Positions 28,801 through 39,730 of a stretch of 64,000 nt of DNA are shown in pieces. Position 1 is the stretch's first letter, and each line of letters begins with the position of its first letter. The notes under the pieces are model-generated. The model saw only the letters and a program-made list of their open reading frames with translations, did not search any database and was not told the DNA's origin. This DNA comes from Antedon mediterranea (Eukaryota > Echinodermata > Crinoidea > Comatulida > Antedonidae): the NCBI RefSeq assembly GCF_964355755.1, contig NC_092672.1:37444501-37508500 (forward strand), read 5' to 3'. Both the position numbers and the translations under genes were made by a program.

Positions 28801-31800
28801 CACATACAGTAGCTGATTTAGTATCCGATTTCTTTTATTTATCTATAAATTTCATATGCCTCAGAAAACAGGTGTGATTTTAATGTTTTTTTAAAAGAAT
28901 TAATTTACAGAAATGCATTCGGAAAAAAGTTATATAAATGTATTTACTTGGTTATACAGCAGAAACAGGCCTATTAATCATAGCCTAACTCAAGTGAAAA
29001 TATAACACATGTTTTATTGTACTCATCCTTTAAGACACTGACCCTGCTAAGCCCTATTGACATCATCTTGTTACAAACAATATTTTAATCCGATTAAAAG
29101 GTAAAACTTAATCGATGTTATGTTAAAATATATTAGGTGTATTTGTAACAGTGTTGCGCCTTTGCGCCATCTTTATCTTAATCATTTCATGCGGAAAATC
29201 GGGGATTAGAGAAGAATACGCAGCCAAGATCGGTGCTTTTGAGTGTGAAAGGAAAGGATATGGCAACATGTGTAATGTGCAAAGAAGGAGAAAATCCATC
29301 AAGAAATGAGCTGAGGCAAAGTAAGTACAGCAGCTCCAGTAATTAAGAATGACACTTGTGGCACGGCCTTAGGATGAAAATATCAATTATTTTATATTAT
29401 TATTATTATCATCAATTAGTTAATTATATTACTAGAGTTTTAAGAATTTAACAGTTGGAAGATACACTGATGTTAATTATTAAAGTGCATTGCAAATTCA
29501 ATCACTTTGCTAGGTAGCAATCCGTTTACTAACGGACAAACTAACACACTATCAAGATGATCTATACAATAAATATTCTCTCTAAAGCTCTGTCCACACT
29601 ATCAAAAAATGTGATGTGCTCATATATGGACATGATGTTATATCACTACTATTAAGTACTATATTTGGGTATATCACTAGCATATTTGGGAACACTTTTT
29701 TGTGTTTGATATTGTAGACAGAGCTTTATAATATATAACTGGGTTTTTCAAGATGTAGGGTCAGACTAGACTAGAACCCAGACATTGGATTTATGAGCTT
29801 AACAGATTACATTAAAACTTGTTTTATAGCAGCCTCAACACTAGTAGGCCTAGACAACTTTAATAAAACTAATTTTAACATTCATCAATGTATCATATCA
29901 CATTTGTTCTACATAAAGATATCTCTAGCGCATAAATCATTCTTTATATGTACTGTGTGTATCTTGCCATAAACAACATTAAAGTGTAAGATTTATGAAA
30001 CATTGAGAACCGCATAGAATGTTAGATTTATGTTGTAATGAAACATGATCCTGTTTACATACTGTAATGTTACAAAAACTAAATAATACATTATCCTAGA
30101 TATGGCCGCCAACTGGGTAGATATAATAGAGTTTATCAGGTTTACTAGCACTTTGAAACATTTATGTACTAAAAAGGAAACTAACACACAAAAAAGGAAT
30201 TTACAGAAAAACAGCTGCTGAACGCTGAAGACATTCTTATGAAATAGTTTACATTAATGTTTGTAATAATGATAGAATTGTTCATTTATTTCAGCTGTTA
30301 TTATGATGTATTAGGAGATGTATTGTTTACACAGAGGTAAATGATTCGAATGAACAGAAATTTATATTTGAAAAAGGAAAGAATTATTTCAGTTAAAAAA
30401 TATATGTGGTGTAGGTTTTTTTTTATATTTAGGCAAATTGCCAAGGATAACCATAAGCGAATTCATTCACTATCCTGTTCACAACACAAACATATTCAAG
30501 ATGCTCTACATAAACAAAGTCTTATTACAATTCTTTGGGAGTGGAGCTGTAATTAGAAAAAATCCTGACATAAATAACAGGACTTGAACCTAGGACCCTT
30601 GGATTGGTAGCTAAGTACCATAACCACTAAGCCACAACTCCACTCTAAAAGTTTGTAGTCAGCAGGATGTATGTATGTTTTAATGGTTGTTAATGAGGTT
30701 TATTGTATACTAGTAGCAGTTCTTATCAATTTCATTTGACAGATGTACATGTACAGCATAATCAATATCAAATATCTAATTCTAGTATAGTACATTAAGT
30801 ATACATAATATCACTAACAGTAAAACTTTACTAGAATTAATTTAATCGTAAAAACTAATCACATATCCCCTTACAATTACACACCGAGAACAAAACAGCT
30901 TAAAGCGAGTTATTATTTTAAAACAAATTTAATTTAAAGTAACAAAAGAAACGTAACACTTTACTAAAACATGTCATTTCAAGATATCTGCCCTGGGGGG
31001 TGGGGAACTGACACCTACTGCTCTTGAGTAACCTTTTATTAATTTCTAATAACGGCATCATGTTTTGTAGATTTAAGATAGTATGGCCATCATACTATTG
31101 TTACTTGTAACTTGGTAATCTTATGTGTTTTTGTTTTTTTATAATCTAATAATGATGCATGAATTAATTTGCATTTAATGTGAGTTGTATGTGAAAATTA
31201 ATACCAAAGTAGAAGGTATACTCATGGAGTTTACTCCATGGTATACTCATAGAGATATTGTAGTGAACTAATAATATCTTAATGGTATACCATATCCATT
31301 TGTAACATAGGGAACTTTAGATTTGCAATGACCAACAAGGGCCTTATTACTCCACTCACTGTCGCAAAGCTACTCCACAGCTACTCATCCAAGGAACTTA
31401 TGTTATGTTAATTCATTGCAAGAACATGACTTCACTCTTTATTCCTGGACACAGTTGTGGATGATTCATTCTAGTTTCAGTTGACAACCAACAACACACT
31501 ATTTTATTTATTTATTTCGAAATCCAACCAACAGCAACAACAATTGCCAATAACAGGAGGGTTATAGATCATAAGTCACTTGTTGTAGGGTCAAACCAAA
31601 ATCTCCATAATTTGCTTTGAAAAACAGCTAAATAGGTGTCGTCAATCAATTAAGACTAAGACTGCATTACTTACAGGACTATGTATACCACCTCATTCAC
31701 TCAATTTAAACTTTGTTCTTCATTTCCTAATTCTTCTAATTTGTCTGTATACAAAATTGCAATTATTTCCATGGTAACATTGTAATGTAAACATGTGATA

Positions 31801-34548
31801 CTTGATCTTGTGCATCTCACTGATATCTACCTCACTACTAATGAAATTAAAGCAAAAGTGATAATACAAGAATCCGAGTTAAGAAAGGTAATACGAGAAA
31901 ACAACCATCAGCGGAACAATCGCTAATGTAGCTAAGTATCATTGTGTAATCTTAAGTACAGAAACCTAGTACATTAATTATCTAATATCATATTTCAAAC
32001 AATTTCTACAATTTCAACCATTGTTTACGGCATTCTTAAGTCTCAATTATATTTGTTTGGTTCAGGTTTATCCACAGAAATAAACACATATAATCCGTGA
32101 TGGTAATAAACTTAATGAAATATCAGAACTAAAAAAAACTCTTTTTCTTTGCTATTTAACGATGTATTGTCTCCCCAAAAAATTAAGATTAATTAAATCA
32201 GACTTTGAATAGATTAATTAATTGTAGTTTTAATAAAGTCAATCACTTCCATAGGAAAAAAACAGAAAAATTAATGTTTTCACTTATAAAATGACAAAAT
32301 AAATGGTTAAATTCAACCAAAAACCTATTGGCTGGCTGCACAATTTGAATACATTTTTTTTTTATCCAATTTTTTGTCAAAGTGGATAACTATTACGTGA
32401 CATCAAAATGACATTATTTTTTCAGGGGGACAACACATTTTTAATACAGGTTAATTCATACCCCATTCAATTGATATAGATCTGTGTAAGTCCCATAGAG
32501 ATACTACTGTACAACGGTTAGTTTCGTGATTTCTCTCTTTTCAAGCAGTGATTACATAGGAGTTCAATCTCTAGTTAACTTTTATGGAGTGAGTGCAGAA
32601 TCTGTTTGGGCTTTAGCCTATTCTCATTTCTGGTTATTTTTGCATTGATGACCGAATAAATATTATTATATTATTATTATAATTATATAACCTCTTTGGA
32701 CTGTCCAGTATTATTATAAGAAGTGAAGTTCTTACCTGGTTCAGTATCTGTTTCACCCACATTTCCTGACCACATATCGCCATGCAGTAGTGCTGGCTTC
32801 ACCGTCAAACCTTGGAAGAACTCTGGCATTTTTCTCTCCAGTTGTGGCCAAAGCTCTCTACATTCTCTGTCACCGTCTGTTTTCTCAATCATATCCAGAT
32901 GTTCTTTTAAACGGTTTTGAGCGTAGAATTCCTGGAGATGTAAAAATACTGATTTGAATCACCTATCATAAAGTATGATGATCCTAACTAGTAAAGACAA
33001 TAATGATGAAGATGATGATAATGAAGATGATGATAAAGATGATAATATTGATGATGAAGATGATGATAATGAAGATGATAATGAGGATGATGATGATGAT
33101 AATGTTGATGATGATATGATGATGATGATGATAATGAAAATGATGACAATAATGACAAATGATGAGGATGATAATGAAGATGATGATAATGGTGATGATG
33201 GTTATGATGATGATGATAATGAAGATGATGAGGATGATAATGAAGATGACGATAATGATGAGGATGAAGATAATGATGAGGATGAATATGATAACGATGT
33301 TGATGATAATAATGTAAAAATAATGATGACGAGGATGATGATGATTATGATGATGACAATGATGTTAATGATTGTGATGATAATGATGATCACAAATTAG
33401 ATACAATTCAATCAGTGTCTCCAAGTAAAGATCACTATCTGTGAATAGGAAAATAAATGATCAAGCAAGAACATACCAACCAATCAGTTTTCCATTCATT
33501 ATTTGATGGCAGATAACCACAACATGTTGTAACATGGAAACCAAACTGACCAACAGGTGTCACTGAATTTGCTTTGCCAACATATTTCTGATTTGCTGTT
33601 TCTTGTTTTCTTAGTTCATCATTGTGTAAATGGAGTCTAAATTTTAAAAATAAAGTTTGAAGGTTTTATTCAAGTTTGTTGTGAGAGTTCGTTATTAAAT
33701 TTGTGTAAGTCACCACCAATCCATGGTCGAGGGATGTCGTAGAGGGAGTGCAATCAGTCTTGTAAATATGGTCATATGGCACCTGATAAATCGGTTCAAT
33801 ATCAAAGTGTTTAAATCAACTGAAATGTCAAATCCATCAAATTTATAATCGAGTATTCACAAGATAAAGTAGCCGGTTCTACTTGACATAATACAGGCAC
33901 AATATGTGATACATGATAGCTAGTATAATACCATATAGAAGCAAGACAAACCTTGCTAACTGCTCACCAAGCCTCGCAGACTGTTTATCCAAACCACTCA
34001 TATCCAAATTTTCCATAATAAATATTGTTCCATTTTTTGAGGGATGTGCAAGAATTTTAACTGGAGTGGGTACTTTGATGACCTCTGTTGACCTGATGGC
34101 TTTAAGACTTTCAAATTCACCATCAAACATTCGTTTTGCCTAAAATTATACATTCAATATTAAAGGTACGTTTTTTGGCAATCTAACAATTACTGCTTGC
34201 AATGCAAGAATTATGCAAAATGGTAAACACACTTATTATTGTAAATAGCTATTTTATAAATGTGACAATTTGAATGTTATAAAAAAATGTTTCAATATTT
34301 TTATGATTGCATCCATTTCTTCCATTTTACTATATGGCTTTTTCATGTAATTTTTTTTTTGTAACATATTTTTTTTTAAACAATTAAATACTATTCATTT
34401 TCACCTCTGATTTAGTGTTCACTTTGACAAAATATTTGCCTGAATCTGTTTCGTAGCTCCGCCCATCACTTATACATCCTCCCAATGGTCCACCTGTAAC
34501 TTTAACAGACTTTACATTCAATTCTCGTTTCAAAATGTCCTCCATCAT
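25824..34548 (-). CDS. FN3K: Fructosamine-3-kinase family deglycating kinase
   Basis: Cytosolic kinase-fold enzyme that phosphorylates fructosamines or ribulosamines on glycated proteins so that the adduct falls off (family knowledge; FN3K and FN3KRP cannot be separated here). Coding exons 5' to 3': 34405-34548, 33952-34139, 33477-33636, 32736-32931, 26877-27051, 25824-25887. They total 927 nt (308 aa; human FN3K is 309), with all phases consistent. The start is ATGATGGAGGAC, just after an acceptor at 34557, so the 5' UTR appears to be spliced. Motifs: [14 protein letters not shown] and FVKVN (K42, nucleotide-binding lysine), [20 protein letters not shown] (catalytic D216, N221), [15 protein letters not shown] (metal-binding D233), [13 protein letters not shown] and C-terminal IMKNLLT. 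No broken reading frame was seen. Introns contain a GAT microsatellite, MITEs and a tRNA-like repeat. Confidence 0.95.
26389..26692. mobile_element. MITE family B, 304-bp copy
   Basis: TTAAAGATGTATTGTCCCCA at the left and GGACAATATATCTTTAA at the right. It lies within the FN3K 3' intron between 25887 and 26877. Confidence 0.82.
29260..29320 (+). CDS. Possible orphan first exon, CxxC-containing start
   Basis: ATGGCAACATGTGTAATGTG opens [20 protein letters not shown] and runs into AGTAAGTACAG, a good donor. The CxxC start looks like the first half of a zinc-binding finger, and the 29140-29330 stretch is richer in GC and codon-like composition than its surroundings. No second exon was found on the plus strand, and it lies inside an FN3K intron on the opposite strand. 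I do not recognise the gene; it may be a chance reading. Confidence 0.22.
29585..29726. mobile_element. MITE family A, full copy in FN3K intron
   Basis: Ends AAGCTCTGTCCACACTATCA and TTGTAGACAGAGCTT, flanked by TA on both sides, which supports a TA target duplication. Confidence 0.88.
30538..30650 (-). mobile_element. tRNA-like repeat with inverted ends
   Basis: On the minus strand, TGGCTTAGTGGTTATGG (A box) and GGTTCAAGTCC (B box) form a tRNA-like head. The 113-bp unit also has inverted ends (GAGTGGAGTTGT and ACAGCTCCACTC). The spacing between acceptor-like halves is too long for a functional tRNA. Confidence 0.55.
32156..32444. mobile_element. MITE family B, diverged copy in FN3K intron
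   Basis: TTAACGATGTATTGTCTCCC at the left and GGGGGACAACACATTTTTAA at the right. Confidence 0.75.
33000..33392. repeat. GAT/GATAAT microsatellite in FN3K intron
   Basis: About 390 bp of imperfect GATGAT/GATAAT/GAAGAT trinucleotides. Long acidic (Asp/Glu) and Ile/Ser open reading frames on both strands come from the repeat. Confidence 0.95.
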
Positions 34549-35084
34549 CAGGATGTCTAAAAATATAGAAATTACTCTCATTCTATTTTTATTTTACTGA
34601 CTGTACTGTACATACATATATTATTCTACATTTAACTGTAATAAACATGAAGTTGTTATTCGCTGTTTCATAAATTAAAAAAAATTGAATTTGTGGTCAT
34701 CAAATCAATGATAATTTCACAAAATATTTGACCTACTGTAGGCCTATGCCATGGTGGGCTTCTAGTTAGTAGTGACGGAGTGGCTGTAGTAGGCGTAGGG
34801 ACCCTATTAAGTACTAGAGTAGAGAGTATGCCTAGTACTAGTAGCTAGGACTCGAGTCCTCCTCCTGACAGACCTGTTGAGTAAGTTCTCTCTACTTAGT
34901 AGACTACCCAGGGCCGTAGCCAGGATCTGTCAATGGGGGGTTCGGACACTAAGTATTTGGGTCACCCCCCCCCCCCCCTGGGGCCTGAGGCGAAGCGAAT
35001 TTTGTTAAATGACACCCCTAGATGGCCGGAAAAGACACTCTCATGCAGCAAAACGATCGTACTTGGACTCGTGGACTATTTAAA

Positions 35085-35288
35085 GCTTTGTTCCCACTAG
35101 CGACGCAATCTACGCAACATAAGCAAATTCCCTTCCAATAATAATTGTGTTTTCCCCCGCCTGCGTGAAATTAAACCTACGACGTTTGCAGCACTATTGC
35201 GTCGTCGGTTCCCACTTATGATTACGTAATACAGCACTTTGCATCGATACGTCGCTGCGTTGCGTTCTAGTGGGAAGAACCACGCTTT
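35085..35288. mobile_element. MITE family C copy nested in the 34.9-kb transposon
   Basis: AAGCTTTGTTCCCACTAGCG at the left and TTCTAGTGGGAAGAACCACG plus CTTTA at the right. About 200 bp, more GC-rich than the surroundings. Confidence 0.78.
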
Positions 35289-36069
35289 AAGGACGATAAC
35301 ATTTGTTGCCGTATGTTAGATGCGCGTGTGCTGTGTGCGGAACCGCCGATTGTTTGATAATTCAGTCGGTATTTTGTTTTGCGTTCAAGTTCAATGCGAA
35401 CGTACGTCTAAGAGAAGCCCCGAAAGCACACTGGGTGAAGGCAAATGCAATTCATAATTATAGCTCTATCTATAATATTTATTTACAACAATTTGTTGAT
35501 GAAATTAAATATGCCAATGTAAATAGGTGTTATTGATACAGTTTTGAGTATGTATCGGCTGGTGGTCTAGAAAAAAATAATCGGATGCCATAATGTGAAC
35601 TACAGTACATGATACCATAGATATTATAGTGTAATATATTAATATTCACTATAATCCTCTATGATGATGATACATTATACTCAAAGCCACACATAAAATA
35701 CTAATGTACGTTGGAAGGCTATATACTTTATGCATGCTGACTGCCAGTGATCTAAACAATAGGTACGCAGTTGTCGGGCGGTGGTGTCCTTTGTACGAAT
35801 CGTTCGTGCCCCAGCTCGCTCTGAGACGCGTCAATATCATGTTACATATGCAGGAACCAAACATTTATTTTTCAGGTTATATTTGGCAATTCATTTACAG
35901 ACACGTATCGCTCGAAGTACGCTCATACAGGGAAGAAGGTACTGTAGTAGGCATGTTAAGGAGCATATTTTAGGCAAATCCTTCAAATTGTGATAACATT
36001 TTGAAACTTTGCACAGTTATTCATTAGGGTGTCAAAAATATGAAATGGAAGGGTTGCACAAAATTTGGT

Positions 36070-36690
36070 CAGGGGAAAGCCGCCATTTTGGATTTCAAAA
36101 TGGCTGACCTCAAATTTTCACTTGTCAGGTATATCTCTGCTAAAGAGGCACCTAGAGTTCTGATTTTACCTGCAAAATATATGGTAGTGGGGTCACCAAA
36201 CATATTGGTATAATTAACATTTGATTGCATGGCGGCCATGTTGGATTTCAAAATGGCGGACTTCAAATTTTCACTTTTCAGGTATATCTCTGCTAAAAAG
36301 GCACCTAGAATTGTGATTTTAGGTGCAAATTATAATTATGGTAATGGGGTCACCAAACATATTGGTATAACTAACATTTTAATTGCATGGCGGCCATGTT
36401 GGATTTCAAAATGGCGGACCCCAATAACTTTTCAGGTATATCTCTGCTAAAAAGGTACACAGTGCTCTGATTTTAGGTGCAAATTATATGTTAATGGGTC
36501 ACCAAATATATTGCTATTTAACTAACATTTTGATTGCATGGCGGCCATTTTGAATTTCAAAATGGCAAGCTCAAAATGTTTCAGTACGGTACCTACAGTT
36601 ATAATTTTAGGTACAAAGTATAATATGGTATTGAGGTCAACAAACATATTGGTATAACGTCTTTGATTGCATGTCGGCCATTTTGAATGT
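36070..36690. repeat. About 150-bp tandem repeats in the left transposon arm
   Basis: Four diverged copies of a unit that contains a CCATTTTG...CAAAATGG inverted pair, a run reading CATATTGGTATAACTAACAT and one reading AGGTATATCTCTGCTAAA. They are inverted relative to the set at 38960-39730. Confidence 0.85.
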
Positions 36691-36699
36691 AGCTCAAAC

Positions 36700-37697
36700 C
36701 TGGTAACCACACAGCTCTGTGCATCATAAATCACTCTTTCTGCATTTACAGCGTCCAAGATCACAGTCGGTGTGTCACAGCGATTTGTGACATCTGAAAG
36801 TTCCGGCAATGAACTCCAAACTGGACTAAATTTGTTGCCGTCCTTCCTCCATCCCCAGTTTGCTGGGTCCTGTTCAACCCTGAATGCATCTAGACAGTTG
36901 TACCACTTTCTGGCTTGTAGAAAAGACCGTTTCACATGTTCTCTTAATGCCGCAGATGTTGGGGGGATATTTTCAATAGTCTGTAGTGAAAAGATATCGT
37001 CTTGCATCATTTACCTTCTTTCTACATAGTTACAACAAACTGTTCTAGATAATCTGTGTCACTAACATCCCCTACAGACAATGACATCGTCTCAAATTCC
37101 TTTCCTTGAACAGATGAAGTTGTATCACAACTGCTAAAGGAATGAAAGAACAAGTAAGCGGCTGATGCTTGTGATCCAAGAGAAGTAATCTTGTGTATTG
37201 AGATATACTTCAAGTGCTTCCCCACTCCAAATTCGATCCAAAGCTCGTGGATGCCAGGTATTCTGTGGAAAGTTGACAATGAAATAACCACAACATCACT
37301 GTCTACAGTCTTGACAAGAATGCGCGGAAAAATTTTAGCGGCATGTTTAACATGAACAAACATACGTTCATCTGCCTCTTCTATGTTACTTGGCATCAGC
37401 GGTTTTATATTTACAGACTGGTTTGTTACAGCTCTGTCTCTCAGAGACCCTACAAACATTCCGTGATTTGTGTCAATGTTCTCTACTACTTCAGTTACAA
37501 TTAATGAAACAACTCTGATTTGTTGTCATCATATCTCGAATATGTGGTCCAATTGTTGGGCATGCTCCCACTGGCTTTGACGCCCCTCCTTACACCAGAG
37601 CCGCGGTTTGAACGCGTACTAGACTTTAAACCGTCGTTAAAGTATCTATCGAAAACCAAATCTGGTCACGTCACTGATCGAAGTTGATGGTCTATAT
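36700..37697 (-). pseudogene. Inverted copy of the same transposon gene (left arm)
   Basis: Mirror image of the right-arm gene. The open parts (37459-37022 and 37010-36700) encode IEEADERMFVHVKHAAK, RILVKTVDSDVVVISL, ELWIEFGVGKHLKYISIHKI, FHSFSSCDTTSSVQGK and SAALREHVKRSFLQARKWYN. This copy keeps the acidic pair EAD and DSD that the right arm has lost, but its CXC tail is destroyed by small deletions near 36780 and its N-terminal part has stops around 37500. It starts at the equivalent of the SLK segment; the LDGPAI region is absent from this side, showing that the left arm is an inverted duplicate of only the 3' part. Confidence 0.65.
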
Positions 37698-37703
37698 ATG
37701 GTT

Positions 37704-38890
37704 GTACGACAAAATGAAGCACCATTAGTTGCTGCCAAGGTGTTAGATGGACCAGCAATAATCAATATGTTCAGGCCCAATGATTCGAAGACATTCATTG
37801 AGTATATATCAAGTGTCATACAACCATCAACTTCGATCAGTGACACGACTAGATTTGTTTTTCGATAGATACTTTAACGACAGTTTAAAGTCTGGTACGC
37901 GTTCAAACCGCGTCTCTGGTGTAAGGAGGGTCGTTAAAGCCAGCGGGAGCTTGCCCAACAATTGGACCACATTTTTTAGATTTGATGACAACAAATCAGA
38001 GTTGTTTTCATTTATTGTAACTGAAGTAGTAGAGAACATTGGCACAAATCACGGAATGTTTGTAGGGTCTTTGGGAGGAGACAGAGCTGTAACAAACCAG
38101 TAAATATACAATCGCTGATGCCATGTAACATAGAAGAGGCAGTTGAACGTATGTTTGTTCACGTTAAACTTGCCGCTGAAATTTTCCACGCATTGTCAAG
38201 ACTGTACACAATGATGTTGTTGTCAGCTTTCCACAGAATACCTGGCATCCACGAGCTTCGGATCGAGTTTGGAGTGGGGAAGCACTTGAAGTACATCCCA
38301 ATACACGAGATTGCTTCTTCTCTTGGATCACAAGCATCAGCCGCTTACTTGTTCTTTCATACCAATAGCGGTTGTGATAGAAGTTCATCTGTTTAAGGAA
38401 AAGGTAAAGCTACATTTAACGAGACTTTGAAAAAGATTCCATGTATGACTCCAGTTTTTGAGAGGATGTCATTGTCTGTAGGGCATGTTAGTGAAACAGA
38501 CACAGATTATCTAGAACAGTTTGTTGTAACTATGTCTACTGCAGAACATTTAATGATGCAAGACGATATCTTTTTACAACAAGAGAAAGACTATTGAAAA
38601 TATCCCCCAACATCTGCGGCATTAAGAGAACATGTGAAACGGAAGCCAGGAAGTGGTACGACTGTCTAGATGCATTCAGGGTTGAACAGGACCCAGCGAA
38701 CTGGGGATAGAGGAAGAACGGCAACAAATTTAGTCCAGCTTGGAGTTCATTGCCGGAACTTTCAGATGTCACAAAGGTTTTAATTCGCTGTGGACACACC
38801 GACTGTGATCTTGGATGCTGTAAATGCAGAAAGAGTGATTTACGATGCACAGAGCTGTGTGGTTGCCAGGGAAAATGTGACCTACAATAA
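37704..38890 (+). pseudogene. Transposon gene copy with PIN/FEN-like motifs and CXC tail (right arm)
   Basis: Read on the plus strand with frameshifts. In order: LDGPAIINMFRPNDSKTFIEY, then LFFDRYFNDSLKSGTR, NNWTTFFRFDDNKSELFSF, IEEAVERMFVHVKLAAE, ELRIEFGVGKHLKYIPIHEI and AAYLFFHTNSGCDRSSSV. The tail is cysteine-rich: RCGHTDCDLGCCKCRKSDLR then CTELCGCQGKCDLQ and a stop at 38888-38890. This is a family I know from many invertebrate genomes as a repeated, transposon-associated protein (consensus NWxxFLR..NKxELF, EADTR, TVDTDVVVL, ELWVAFGxGKH, FHAFTGCDTVS), with no established function that I can cite. This copy has lost the DxD (TVHNDVVV) and carries several frameshifts and stops. Confidence 0.65.
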
Positions 38891-38959
38891 GTGTCCGTGT
38901 TAAATGCATGTAATTATGAACATAAACAAATAGTGTAAAGCCAGTACGGGTTGAGCTAC

Positions 38960-39730
38960 ATTCAAAATGGCCGCCATGCAATCAAAGACGTTATACCAAT
39001 ATGTTTGTTGACCTCAATACTATATTATACTTTGTACCTAAAATTATAACTGTAGGTACCGTACTGAAACATTTTGAGTTCGCCATTTTGAAATTCAAAA
39101 TGGCCGCCATGCAATAAAAATGTTAGTTAAATACCAATATGTTTGGTTACCCATTACCATATAATTGGCACCTAAAATCAGAACTCTGTGTACCTTTTTA
39201 GCAGAGATACCTGAAAAGTGAAAATTTGAAGTCCGCCATTTTGAAATCCAAAATGGCCGCCATGCAATCAAAATGTTAGTTATACCAATATGTTTGGTGA
39301 CCCCATTAACATATAATTTGCACCTAAAATCAGAACTCCAGGTGCCTTTTTAGCAGAGATATGCCTGAAAAATGAAAATTTGAAATCCGCCATTTTGAAA
39401 TCCAACATGGCCGCCATGGAATCAAAATGTTAGTTATACCAGTATGTTTGGTGACCCCACTACCATATAATTTGCACCTAAAATCAGAACTCTAGGTGCC
39501 TCTTTAGCAGAGATATACCTAAAAAGTGAAAATTTGAAGTCCGCCATTTTGAAATCTAAAATGGCCGCCATGCAATTAAAATGTTAGTTATACCAATATC
39601 TTTGTTGACCCCATTACCATATAATTTGCACCTAAATTCAGAACTCTAGGTGCCTATTTAGCAGAGATATACCTGAAAAGTGAACAATTTGGGTCCGCCA
39701 TTTTGAAATCCAAAATGGCGGCTTTCCCCT
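38960..39730. repeat. About 150-bp tandem repeats in the right transposon arm
   Basis: Five to six copies with starts near 38965, 39085, 39235, 39388, 39541 and 39694. Each has GCCATTTTGAAATCCAAAAT followed by GGCCGCCATG, then the TTAGTTATACCAATATGTTT segment and the TTTTTAGCAGAGATATACCT segment. The palindromic core repeats the YY1-like sequence GCCGCCATTTTG. Confidence 0.88.

Larger units (their letters stand above)
27052..32735. other. FN3K 5.7-kb intron
   Basis: Contains a family A MITE (29.6 kb), a family B MITE (32.16 kb), the tRNA-like repeat (30.54 kb), a TATATAGCGCAAATATTCAC dispersed repeat fragment near 28760 and the possible orphan exon at 29260. The remainder is AT-rich and unexplained. 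Confidence 0.6.

Noticed and set aside
32975-33400. 141-residue Asp/Glu-rich open reading frame
   Set aside because: Product of the GAT microsatellite within an FN3K intron; both strands are open and the content is only the repeat.
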